A DNA stretch of 64,000 nt, taken from Protaetiibacter sp. GTDB taxonomy: Bacteria; Actinomycetota; Actinomycetes; Actinomycetales; Microbacteriaceae. The stretch covers positions 1 to 64,000 of the forward strand of contig JASLGG010000025.1 of assembly GCA_030150265.1 (NCBI GenBank), in the 5' to 3' direction. Position numbers and translations under genes: made by a program. This document shows positions 1 through 6,802 of this stretch, piece after piece. Numbering within the stretch: the stretch's first letter is position 1; every line of letters starts with the position of its first letter. A model generated the notes under the pieces. It was not told the origin of the DNA. It ran no database searches and was given only the letters and a program-made list of their open reading frames with translations.

Positions 1-141
1 GCCGCCCGCGAGCGGGCGGCCGGTGCCGACGCCGAGCGGCTCGCCGCCATCCGCTCCTGGGCGCAGGGCGCCGGCTACACCGTGGGCGACCGCGGGCGCA
101 TCAAGGCGGAGGTCGTGGAGGCCTACGACGCCGCCCACTGA
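1..141 (+). CDS. lsr2: Lsr2 nucleoid protein, C-terminal part (5' end outside window)
   Basis: The reading frame is open from base 1 and stops at 139-141, giving about 46 residues. They match the C-terminal DNA-binding domain of Lsr2, the actinobacterial xenogeneic silencer that binds AT-rich minor groove: a short helix ending in IRSWAQ, a GYTVGDRGRI loop carrying the RGR AT-hook-like motif, then a helix VVEAYDAA. The N-terminal dimerisation domain lies left of the window. The next gene starts only 18 bp downstream on the same strand, so the two may be co-transcribed. The lower-GC protease/lipoprotein pair 0.9 kb downstream is the kind of DNA Lsr2 is known to silence; that link is inference. 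Confidence 0.85.
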   Translation, partial: AARERAAGADAERLAAIRSWAQGAGYTVGDRGRIKAEVVEAYDAAH

Positions 142-159
142 CGTGCGCTGCGGCTGACT

Positions 160-867
160 GTGTGCGGACGCTTCGCGAACGGCGCCGAGACCGACGAGCT
201 CGTGGAGGAGTTCGCCGCCCGCGTCGGCGACCTGGGTGACTGGAGCCCGCGCTTCTCGATCGTGCCGACCGACACCGTGCCGATCGTGCGGGAGCGGCGC
301 GGCGCCGGCGGCGAGGCCGCGCGCCTGCTCGACGCGGCCTCCTGGGACTTCCGCCCGGCCTTCGTCGACGGCCCGTCGCGCCCGCGCATCAACGCCCGCA
401 TCGAGACGATCGCCACGAACGGGCTCTGGCGGGACGCCTTCATCCGGGCCCGCTGCCTCGTGCCGATGACCGGCTACTTCGAGTGGACGGGCTCCGCGGG
501 CGCCAAGCAGCCGCATCTCATCCACGGTGGCGGATCGATCCTCGCCGCGGCGGGCCTCGGCACCGCGCGCCGGGTGGGGGAGCGCTGGCTGCTCTCGGTC
601 GCGGTCGTCACGCGCGAGGCACGGGATGCCGCGGGCGAGGTGCACGAGCGGATGCCGGCCTTCCTCGAGCCGGATGCCGCCGACGCCTGGCTCGCGCGCG
701 AGCCGCTCACCACCGAGGCGGAGCGGGAGGGGATGCTGGCGCTGCTGGCCGCATCCTCATCCGCGGTCGCCGCGACGCTCACGAGCCACGAGGTCGACCC
801 GAGGCTCAACAGCGTGCGCGCCGTCGACCCCGGCGACCCGACACTCATCGCCCCACGCGCGGGCTGA
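160..867 (+). CDS. SRAP-domain protein (HMCES/YedK family)
   Basis: A 235-residue protein of the SRAP family, which forms a thiazolidine crosslink with abasic sites in single-stranded DNA through Cys2 and so shields them. The start is fixed because Cys must follow the initiator: GTG at 160 gives M-C-G-R-F. Other family active-site residues are visible: Asn in PRINARIET, Glu in GYFEW, and His in HERMP, equivalent to the HDRMP of YedK. Length fits the family (about 220-240). No RBS is obvious and lsr2 ends 18 bp upstream, so co-transcription is likely. The abasic-site function is known for the family and not shown here. Confidence 0.92.
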   Translation: MCGRFANGAETDELVEEFAARVGDLGDWSPRFSIVPTDTVPIVRERRGAGGEAARLLDAASWDFRPAFVDGPSRPRINARIETIATNGLWRDAFIRARCLVPMTGYFEWTGSAGAKQPHLIHGGGSILAAAGLGTARRVGERWLLSVAVVTREARDAAGEVHERMPAFLEPDAADAWLAREPLTTEAEREGMLALLAASSSAVAATLTSHEVDPRLNSVRAVDPGDPTLIAPRAG

Positions 868-875
868 GCGGCGGT

Positions 876-914
876 CCGCTCAGGCGGGCTCGGCGTGCAG
901 GTGCGGCTCGACCG
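876..914. repeat. 39-bp direct repeat, left copy
   Basis: This 39-bp segment is identical to 2259-2297. The right copy is the last 11 codons, stop and 4 nt of the yqhA-like gene; the left copy is an orphan duplicate lying after the SRAP gene. Together they bracket the protease/lipoprotein pair like attachment-site duplications of a small island. Confidence 0.85.
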
Positions 915-942
915 AACGGGTTGCCAAGGATCGCTCGCCTTC

Positions 943-963
943 AGCTCATTAATGAGCTACGCT
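943..963 (+). promoter_or_regulatory. 16-bp perfect palindrome abutting a -10 box
   Basis: Bases 943-958 (agctcatt/aatgagct) form a perfect palindrome. Its last base is also the first base of a plausible -10 hexamer, TACGCT at 958-963, so the palindrome would fill the -35/-10 spacer. That position is typical of a repressor operator for the metalloprotease gene 41 bp downstream. No T-tract follows, so it is not a terminator. The regulator is unknown. Confidence 0.45.
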
Positions 964-1003
964 CCGGGGTTGTCGCTATCGGTTCAACGAAGGGGTTGAT
1001 GAC

Positions 1004-1624
1004 GTGGTGGTTACCGAGACAGAGGGCAGCAGTGTTGCGGCGCCTCGCAGGTTGAGATGGCGACGAGCTGTCACGACTGCGGTGGCGGTTGCCGTGCTTG
1101 TGCTCGCAGCCTTCGTGGTGCCGGCGCAGGACGACGAGGCGCAGGCATACACACTGTCCGGATGCCGGGTGAATACGGTTGCTCCGACGTATCGGTTTAC
1201 CGCTCTCGTCACAACGAACTACAAGAACGCAACCAACAACGCAGCCGCTCGCTGGAACGCCGCGTCGGTTCCGGTGAACTTCACGATGACCACCGCGTCG
1301 ACCTCAACGATCGTGGTGGATGAGATGTCCGTCGCAGGTCAGACATACTGGGCACTCACTTCGGGCTCGTGTTCAGGTGGTTTCTTCACCGGTACGGTCA
1401 GCATCCTCTGGAATACCCCGCTCGCCAGCGGGCCTACGACCGAGGTCGGTCGGCGAACCATCGGTACTCATGAGTTCGGCCACGTCCTCGGCCTCAACCA
1501 CTCGCCGACGTCATCGTGCTCGGGCACAAAGGCAGTCATGGTTCAGGGCAGCCTCAAGTACTCCTGCGGATGGGGTACGGAGCCATGGCTCGACGACACC
1601 AACGGCGTCAACTACCTCTATTGA
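1004..1624 (+). CDS. secreted M10-like zinc metalloprotease
   Basis: A 206-residue exported protein. Residues 15-45 form a signal peptide (RRLRWRR, a long Ala/Val/Leu core, then an AQA cleavage-like site). The zinc site is HEFGHVLGLNH with His156, Glu157, His160 and His166. A Met-turn candidate, Met179 in AVMVQG, follows. This is the metzincin signature of matrixin-type (M10) peptidases. Four Cys residues could form two disulfides. The start is GTG at 1004 with AAGGGG upstream (991-995). Base composition is clearly less GC-rich than the neighbours, and the gene sits inside a 39-bp direct-repeat bracket, both signs of transfer. The lipoprotein gene starts 11 bp later, so the two probably form an operon. 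Substrate unknown. Confidence 0.85.
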   Translation: MVVTETEGSSVAAPRRLRWRRAVTTAVAVAVLVLAAFVVPAQDDEAQAYTLSGCRVNTVAPTYRFTALVTTNYKNATNNAAARWNAASVPVNFTMTTASTSTIVVDEMSVAGQTYWALTSGSCSGGFFTGTVSILWNTPLASGPTTEVGRRTIGTHEFGHVLGLNHSPTSSCSGTKAVMVQGSLKYSCGWGTEPWLDDTNGVNYLY

Positions 1625-1635
1625 AGGTGAGCTCC

Positions 1636-2247
1636 ATGATGAAAAGAACTTCTGCAATGGTCTTCGTCGCCGCAATGTCGATAGCGGTCTTGAACGGCTG
1701 CACGCCCCCGGCCTCCCCGGCGGTGTCGCCGGAGGGGGTTCACTTCACGACTGGCGCCGATTCCGCCTCTGACAGCGTCTCCTCGGTGGATGGGCCGCGG
1801 TTTGCGTCCGTCAAGGAGCTTGCGGAGATGTCAGAGCTCGTCGTGCGCGGGGTGTTCTTGCGCTCGATCGAGAAAAGCGACGACGGTACCCTGAGCGGAG
1901 CCAGAGCGCCGGCAGGGCTCCCCATCGAAGTGTGGTCGTTCAAGGTCGAGGAAGTCCTGCAGGGCGACAAAACCTTCACGGGCGAGACGATCCGAATCGC
2001 GCAGTACGACTTCACCCGCATCAAGAGCGGCGACCTCAGCAATGCCGCCTCCACCGACGCCCACGCGGTGCTTTTCCTCCGCGGGTATAGCGATGGCGCT
2101 ACCTACGGGGTCGTGGGCACCGGGCAGGGGGCGCTGCTCATCGACAGCGGCGGCGGGTTGATCACGGCGCCGAACGCTACCGACGGCCTCGCGAGCGAGA
2201 TCTCGGCGCTTCACGACGCCGAAGGCATCGCGCGGTCGCTCACGTAG
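1636..2247 (+). CDS. lipoprotein of unknown function, partner of the metalloprotease
   Basis: A 203-residue protein starting at ATG 1636, preceded by AAGGTGAG as RBS 11 bp after the protease stop. The N-terminus is a lipoprotein signal (MMKRT, hydrophobic core, lipobox VLNGC with Cys22), so it should be anchored on the outer face of the membrane. The mature part has a low-complexity Ser/Asp linker, then a globular region of about 150 residues with a VEEVLQGD stretch like those in small bacterial proteins of unknown function. No domain was recognised. Adjacency suggests it works with the protease as inhibitor, anchor or substrate; that is inference. Composition is lower in GC, like its partner. 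Confidence 0.7.
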   Translation: MMKRTSAMVFVAAMSIAVLNGCTPPASPAVSPEGVHFTTGADSASDSVSSVDGPRFASVKELAEMSELVVRGVFLRSIEKSDDGTLSGARAPAGLPIEVWSFKVEEVLQGDKTFTGETIRIAQYDFTRIKSGDLSNAASTDAHAVLFLRGYSDGATYGVVGTGQGALLIDSGGGLITAPNATDGLASEISALHDAEGIARSLT

Positions 2248-2258
2248 GCGAGATGTTC

Positions 2259-2297
2259 CCGCTCAGGCGGGCTCGGCGTGCAGGTGCGGCTCGACCG
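2259..2297. repeat. 39-bp direct repeat, right copy
   Basis: Identical to 876-914 with an offset of 1383 bp. It covers the 3' end of the yqhA-like gene on the minus strand, whose reading frame it completes. The intact gene on this side suggests that the right copy is the original and the left copy the duplicate. Confidence 0.85.
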
Positions 2298-2961
2298 GCG
2301 CCGCGTGCACGGCGTGCGCCTCGGTCTGCACCTTCGTCGCCATGCGGTCGATCCAGGCGAGCGCGACGGCCGAGACGATGAAGGTGAGGTGGATCATCAC
2401 CTGCCAGAACACGCCCTGCGGCGTGTAGGTGCCGTGGTCGCCCCGCGTGGCGCCCTCGTCGGTGAGCGCGCCGACCTCGATGAAGGTCTTGAGCAGGTGG
2501 ATCGACGAGATGCCGATGATCGCCATCGCGAGCTTGACCTTCAGCACGTTGGCGTTGACGTGGCTCAGCCACTCGGGCTGGTCGGGGTGGCCGTCGAGCC
2601 GGATGCGCGAGACGAACGTCTCGTAGCCGCCGATGATCACCATGATGAGCAGGTTCGCGATCATGACGACGTCGATGAGCCCGAGCACCCCGAGCATCAC
2701 GGTCGACTCCTCGAGCGCGAACTCCTTGTCGCCCGGATGCGCGAACGACTCCCACACCTTCTCGCCGAGGTGCCACAGCTCCGTCATGAACACGATCACG
2801 TAGATCGCCTGCGCCACGATGAGGCCGAGGTAGAGCGGCGCCTGCAGCCACCGGCTGAAGAAGATGAAGCCGCCGACGGCGCTCACCCAGGGCGAGGCGC
2901 GGCGGGGACGGGGTGCGGGGGCGACGCTCGCGGCGTCGGAGGTCGTGCGCGGCTCGGTCAT
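2263..2961 (-). CDS. YqhA-like (UPF0114) inner-membrane protein
   Basis: 232 residues. After a 25-residue Pro/Ala-rich N-terminus the protein follows the UPF0114/YqhA pattern: SRWLQAPLYLGL, a second helix LGVLGLIDVVMIANLLIMVIIGGYE, then ISSIHLLKTFIEV and VMIHLTFIVSAVALAWIDRM. Four membrane segments are expected. The start is ATG at 2961, just before the family homology begins; longer upstream extensions of the frame are antisense to the TerC gene. Its function is not established. It diverges from the TerC gene with about 200 bp between. The last 11 codons are duplicated at 876-914. Confidence 0.85.
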   Translation of the reverse strand: MTEPRTTSDAASVAPAPRPRRASPWVSAVGGFIFFSRWLQAPLYLGLIVAQAIYVIVFMTELWHLGEKVWESFAHPGDKEFALEESTVMLGVLGLIDVVMIANLLIMVIIGGYETFVSRIRLDGHPDQPEWLSHVNANVLKVKLAMAIIGISSIHLLKTFIEVGALTDEGATRGDHGTYTPQGVFWQVMIHLTFIVSAVALAWIDRMATKVQTEAHAVHAAPVEPHLHAEPA

Positions 2962-3013
2962 CGGGGACGTGTCTCCTGCTCGGGTCGTGTCGGCGGGTTT
3001 CAGAATACGGCCG

Positions 3014-3019
3014 CTAGAC
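3014..3019 (+). promoter_or_regulatory. -10 box of the TerC transcript
   Basis: TAGACT lies so that transcription would start near 3026, exactly where the riboswitch-like leader begins. No clear -35 box is visible. Confidence 0.5.
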
Positions 3020-3025
3020 TGGCAA

Positions 3026-3143
3026 TGCGAAGGGGAGTATCCCACCTCGTCGCGACCGTCATCACGGGGTCCGCCGTCGCACCCCCGGTCGCGACCGCGG
3101 AACCGCACCGGCATCCGGCGCACCGCGCGGGAGAGACGTTCGA
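3026..3143 (+). promoter_or_regulatory. candidate yybP-ykoY manganese riboswitch
   Basis: The leader of the TerC gene contains both conserved internal-loop segments of the yybP-ykoY class in the right order. GGGGAGTA at 3032-3039 opens the element. CGGGAGAGACG at about 3128-3138 closes it. The flanks CGAA (3028-3031) and TTCG (3139-3142) can pair as the basal helix. This class senses Mn2+ and commonly precedes TerC/Alx-type genes. A covariance-model search for RF00080 would settle the call. Confidence 0.6.
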
Positions 3144-3171
3144 GGATCGTCCCGTCCCCGAAAGGCTCCCC

Positions 3172-4176
3172 GTGAACCTCGCCCTCCCGTTGTGGTTCGA
3201 GCTCGGCACCTATGCCGTGCTCGTGCTGATCCTCGCGTTCGACCTCGTCCTCGCCTTCAAGAGACCGCACGTGCCGTCGACGCGGGAGTCGGCCCTGTGG
3301 ATCGGCTTCTACGTGGCGCTCGCGCTCGCGTTCGCGGGGCTCATGCTGTGGCTGGGGGACGCCGAGCACGCGGGCCAGTTCGTGGCGGGCTGGCTCACCG
3401 AGTACAGCCTGTCGATCGACAACCTCTTCGTGTTCCTGCTGATCATGGCCCGCTTCAGCGTGCCGCGCCGCTATCAGCAGGAGCTCCTGATGGTGGGCAT
3501 CATCCTCGCCCTGGTGTTCCGCGGGGCGTTCATCCTGCTGGGCGCGGCCCTCATCGAGAGCTTCAGCTGGGTGTTCTACCTGTTCGGCGCCTTCCTGATC
3601 TTCACGGCGATCCAGCAGGCCCGCACCGGCCATCACGACGAGGTCGAGCGCGAGAGCCGGCTGCTCGGCTGGGTGCGGCGGCGGGCGGCGATCACCGACG
3701 AGTTCGACGGCGCGCGCCTGCGCACGACCGTCGACGGGCGCCGGATGTTCACCCCCGTGCTCATGGTGCTCGTCGCCCTCGGCACGACCGACCTCGTGTT
3801 CGCGCTGGACTCGATCCCCGCGATCTTCGGCATCACGCAGAGCCCGTTCATCGTGTTCACGGCGAACGTCTTCGCCCTCATGGGCCTGCGACAGCTCTAC
3901 TTCCTGCTCGGCGACCTCGTCGAGAAGCTCGAATACCTGAGGTACGGCATCGCCTTCGTCCTGCTCTTCATCGGCGTGAAGCTCGTGCTGCACGCGATGC
4001 ACGAGAACGAGCTGCCGTTCCTGAACGGCGGGCAGCCGATCGAGTGGGCTCCCGACATCAGCACCTGGACCTCGCTCGCCGTGATCGTCGTCTCGATGAC
4101 GATCGCCGTCGTCGCGAGCCTCATCCGGATGCGCGTGGTGCGGGCCCGGGACGGCGGTGCGGATCGTCCCGCTTGA
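3172..4176 (+). CDS. TerC/Alx-family membrane transporter (probable Mn2+ exporter)
   Basis: 334 residues with about eight to nine hydrophobic helices. TerC-family hallmarks are the acidic intramembrane motifs EYSLSIDNLFVFLLI and, after a charged central loop, TTDLVFALDSIPAIFGIT. Family members export manganese or take part in tellurite resistance and metal loading of exported proteins. The start GTG at 3172 has GAAAGG upstream and gives a length typical of the family; the frame is open further upstream but that part lies inside the riboswitch-like leader. The leader supports Mn2+-responsive expression. The next gene, an FHA protein, starts about 30 bp downstream. Confidence 0.9.
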   Translation: MNLALPLWFELGTYAVLVLILAFDLVLAFKRPHVPSTRESALWIGFYVALALAFAGLMLWLGDAEHAGQFVAGWLTEYSLSIDNLFVFLLIMARFSVPRRYQQELLMVGIILALVFRGAFILLGAALIESFSWVFYLFGAFLIFTAIQQARTGHHDEVERESRLLGWVRRRAAITDEFDGARLRTTVDGRRMFTPVLMVLVALGTTDLVFALDSIPAIFGITQSPFIVFTANVFALMGLRQLYFLLGDLVEKLEYLRYGIAFVLLFIGVKLVLHAMHENELPFLNGGQPIEWAPDISTWTSLAVIVVSMTIAVVASLIRMRVVRARDGGADRPA

Positions 4177-4207
4177 CGCCGCACGCGGGCATGTCAATGA
4201 TCAGAGG

Positions 4208-4726
4208 GTGGATGAGCGCGCCCCTGGCTTCCAGCCCGAGCAGCCGGTGCTGCGTCCGCCGTGGCTGCAGGACGCCGGACTGGAGCCCGGGCTGGTCGAC
4301 ACCCGCACCAAGCTCGTGGGTCGCGGCCTCCCGCCGCGCGATCCGTCGGAGCCCGTGTTCTTCCCCGGCGGCCCGCCGCACCACGTGAGCGGCTGGGTGC
4401 TGCTTCTCGCCGACGGCGCGCGGTTCACGGTCGACGGACCCGTGGTCGTGGGCCGCAAGCCCTTCGAGGTGGAGGGGTTCCCGGGCGCCGCCTTCGTCAC
4501 GGTCGAGGACCGCGAGAAGACGGTGTCGAAGAACCACGCGCTGCTGCTGCCCTACGACGGCGGGCTGTTCGTGCTCGACCTCAACTCCACCAACGGCGTC
4601 TCGGTGGTCGCCAACCGCCGCCGCACCCCTGTCGCCTCGACCGAGTTCTCGCCGGTCCCCGACGGCGCGGTGATCGAGCTCGGCTCCTACCTGCTCGGCG
4701 TCGACTTCGTCCCCGTCCCCGCCTGA
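4208..4726 (+). CDS. FHA-domain protein (first gene of the signalling/secretion cluster)
   Basis: 172 residues. The N-terminal half is Pro-rich (GFQPEQP, RPPWLQ). The C-terminal half, roughly residues 75-170, is a forkhead-associated domain with VVVGRKP, TVSKNHALL (Ser-x-x-His) and LNSTNG, the residues that bind phosphothreonine. It is a likely reader of the kinase encoded 2.1 kb downstream. The start is uncertain: GTG 4208 has AGAGG directly against it, and an alternative GTG at 4157 would overlap the TerC gene and add 17 residues. There is no membrane segment, so it should be cytoplasmic. A hairpin/palindrome follows 8 bp after the stop. Confidence 0.85.
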   Translation: MDERAPGFQPEQPVLRPPWLQDAGLEPGLVDTRTKLVGRGLPPRDPSEPVFFPGGPPHHVSGWVLLLADGARFTVDGPVVVGRKPFEVEGFPGAAFVTVEDREKTVSKNHALLLPYDGGLFVLDLNSTNGVSVVANRRRTPVASTEFSPVPDGAVIELGSYLLGVDFVPVPA

Positions 4727-4733
4727 GCGCGGG

Positions 4734-4791
4734 CGATGGGGACCGCTCCCCATCGGGAGCGCGGCCGCGCCCCGGCCGGGCTTGCTACCGT
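4734..4791 (+). promoter_or_regulatory. palindrome copy 1 plus -10 box of the PP2C operon
   Basis: CGATGGGGA (4734-4742) and TCCCCATCG (4747-4755) form a perfect 9-bp inverted repeat around CCGC. A -10 box TACCGT lies at 4786-4791, 41.5 bp from the palindrome centre. No -35 box is recognisable. The same ATGGGGA-N4-TCCCCAT core recurs before the Ig-repeat and WXG100 units. A DNA operator seems likelier than a terminator because no T-tract follows. Confidence 0.65.
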
Positions 4792-4816
4792 GGCACGGAC
4801 TGTGCGGGACGGGGGA

Positions 4817-5680
4817 GTGTCGGTGGAGGTCCGTGAGGAGCTCGCGCTCGGCGAGCTGACGGTGCGGCTGCGACATGCGGGCCGCAGCGATGTCGGCGCG
4901 GTCCGCGCGGGCAACGAGGACAGCTTCCTGGCGGCGGCGCCGTTCTGGATCGTCGCCGACGGGATGGGCGGCCATGCGCGCGGCGACCTCGCGAGCCAGG
5001 CCGCGGTCGAGACCTTCGCGCGAGCGAGATCAGCGGATGTCGCTGACCGGGCCACCACGCCGCGCGCCGTGATCGACGCGGTCCGCGATGCGAACGCCGC
5101 CGTGCGCGAGCTGCGGCGGGGGGTCATCTGCGGCACGACCCTCACGGGTGTCGCGATCGTCGAGGTCGAGGGCGCCGGACCGCACTGGATGACCTTCAAC
5201 GTGGGCGACTCCCGCACCTACTGCTGGGACGGGCGCCGCCTCGAGCAGCAGAGCGTCGACCACTCGGCCGTGCAGGAGCTCGTCGACGCGGGGGTCATCT
5301 CGGCGGCCGAGGCGGCCGGGCATCCGCAGCGCAACGTGGTGACGCGCGCGCTCGGCGCCGAGACCGAGGTGGAGCCGGATGTGTGGCTCGTCCCCCTGCG
5401 CGGACGCCAGACCTTCCTGCTGTGCAGCGACGGGCTCACCAAGGAGCTCGACGACGAGGAGATCGCCCGCATCATCGTCTTCCACGACCAGCAGGCGGCG
5501 AGCTCGCCGGACGGGCCCACGCTCGCCGAGCGGCTCGTGGGGGCGGCCATCGCATCCGGCGGGCGCGATAACGTGACGGTCGTGGTCGTGGAGTCCGAGG
5601 TGTCCGAAGAGGTCGCCGACCCCGAGGAGACCGTCGACCGCAACCCCCGCCTGCTCGAAGACACGATGCCGAGGGCCTGA
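4817..5680 (+). CDS. PP2C-family Ser/Thr phosphatase
   Basis: 287 residues, soluble. PP2C motifs are present in order: RSDVGAVRAGNEDSF, WIVADGMGGHARGD with the metal-binding Asp, FNVGDSRTYCW, LLCSDGLTKELDD, and GGRDNVTVVVV. It should dephosphorylate the targets of the neighbouring membrane kinase and their FHA partners. The start is GTG 4817 behind GGGACGGGGGA; a longer frame from 4736 would run through the promoter. It opens a run of tightly packed genes: the next FHA gene begins 4 bp after its stop. Confidence 0.93.
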   Translation: MSVEVREELALGELTVRLRHAGRSDVGAVRAGNEDSFLAAAPFWIVADGMGGHARGDLASQAAVETFARARSADVADRATTPRAVIDAVRDANAAVRELRRGVICGTTLTGVAIVEVEGAGPHWMTFNVGDSRTYCWDGRRLEQQSVDHSAVQELVDAGVISAAEAAGHPQRNVVTRALGAETEVEPDVWLVPLRGRQTFLLCSDGLTKELDDEEIARIIVFHDQQAASSPDGPTLAERLVGAAIASGGRDNVTVVVVESEVSEEVADPEETVDRNPRLLEDTMPRA

Positions 5681-5683
5681 ACC

Positions 5684-6802
5684 ATGACCCACCGCTACAC
5701 AGCCGCGAGCGACGGCTGGCTCGCCTTCATCACCCCGTCCCGGCAGCTGTTCGTCGGCGCCGCCGTCGACGCGGGCCTCGTCGACCGGCTCTGGACGCGC
5801 ATCCGCGACGAGCGGGGTCCCGCGGGCGTGCTCGAGGCGCTCACCGCGGCCGGGCTCTTCGCGACGCCGCCGTTCGCCTTCGTCGAGCTCGCCGACGGCG
5901 GGGTCGACGTGATCGTGCGCGGGGAGGCGGTCGTGCGCTCGGGCGCCGACCAGGTCTCGGGCGCGGGCGCGACGACCTGGATCGAGCGCCGGCTTCCCGG
6001 CGGCTCCGTCGGGGTCGCGCTCGCGGGGTCCGGCTCGCTCGAGCTGCCGATCGAGGCCGGCGTCGTGCGCGCCTCGGCGTTCGCGACCGGGGCCGCCGTG
6101 TCGGGCGGGTTCGCGGCCCCCGTCGCCGCGGCGGTCGCGCCGCCGGCCGCGCCGCCCGCCGAGCCGCTGCCGGCCGAGACCGTCGTGTCGCTGCCCGAGG
6201 AGCCCGCTGCATCCGCCCCCGCCGCCACCGCCGCCACCGTGGCGGCGTCCGCGGAGGGCGACGGCTACGACTACCTCTTCGGCGAGACCCGCTACGTCTC
6301 GGTGCAGGATGCGGCGGTGCGCGCCGAGGACCCCGCGGAGGAGCCGGCCGTCGAGGAGGCGCCCGCGGGCGACCACGACGGCAGCACGGTGCTCGCCTCC
6401 TCGATCACCCGCACGCGGGGCGGACGCCGCCCGCGCGGCTCGGCCCCGGTCGTGCCCGCCGACCCCTCGCTCGCGGTCGTGCTGCCCGGCGGGGCGCGCG
6501 AGGTGCTCGACCAGGCGCTCGTGCTGGGCCGCGCGCCGAGCGTGTCCGGCGTGCCCGCCGGGCAGCTGCCGCGGCTCGTCACGCTCTCGGGCGGCGACCA
6601 GGACATCTCGCGCTCGCACGTGCGGCTCGCGCTCGAGGGCGGCACCGTCGTGGTGACCGACCTGCACTCGCGCAACGGCACCACGATCGTGCTGCCGAAC
6701 GGCGAGAGCCAGAAGCTGCGCGGCGGCGAGCCGACGCCCGTCATCGTGGGCACGCTCGTCGACCTCGGCGGCGGCGTCGAGCTGCGGATCGAGGAGATCT
6801 GA
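5684..6802 (+). CDS. FHA-domain protein with Ala/Pro-rich centre
   Basis: 372 residues. The N-terminal 120 form a separate conserved-looking unit (ASDGWLAFITPS, VVRSGADQVSG). A long Ala/Pro-rich linker follows. The C-terminal FHA domain (about 265-372) has LVLGRAPS, DISRSHVRL and LHSRNGT. The Thr/Ser segment SSITRTRGGRR just before the FHA domain is a possible phosphosite. It starts 4 bp after the phosphatase and its stop overlaps the kinase start by one base (TGATG), so translation is coupled. It is probably an adaptor between kinase, phosphatase and secretion machinery; partners are inferred from position only. Confidence 0.88.
   Translation: MTHRYTAASDGWLAFITPSRQLFVGAAVDAGLVDRLWTRIRDERGPAGVLEALTAAGLFATPPFAFVELADGGVDVIVRGEAVVRSGADQVSGAGATTWIERRLPGGSVGVALAGSGSLELPIEAGVVRASAFATGAAVSGGFAAPVAAAVAPPAAPPAEPLPAETVVSLPEEPAASAPAATAATVAASAEGDGYDYLFGETRYVSVQDAAVRAEDPAEEPAVEEAPAGDHDGSTVLASSITRTRGGRRPRGSAPVVPADPSLAVVLPGGAREVLDQALVLGRAPSVSGVPAGQLPRLVTLSGGDQDISRSHVRLALEGGTVVVTDLHSRNGTTIVLPNGESQKLRGGEPTPVIVGTLVDLGGGVELRIEEI

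Noticed and set aside
876..2297. Composite transposon or IS element
   Set aside because: There is no transposase, the repeats are direct and 39 bp long, and one of them is coding sequence of a host gene. Site-specific integration fits better.
4734..4755. Rho-independent terminator of the first FHA gene
   Set aside because: No T-run follows, and the same arms recur before two other promoters at matching distances. An operator is preferred, though a dual role is possible.
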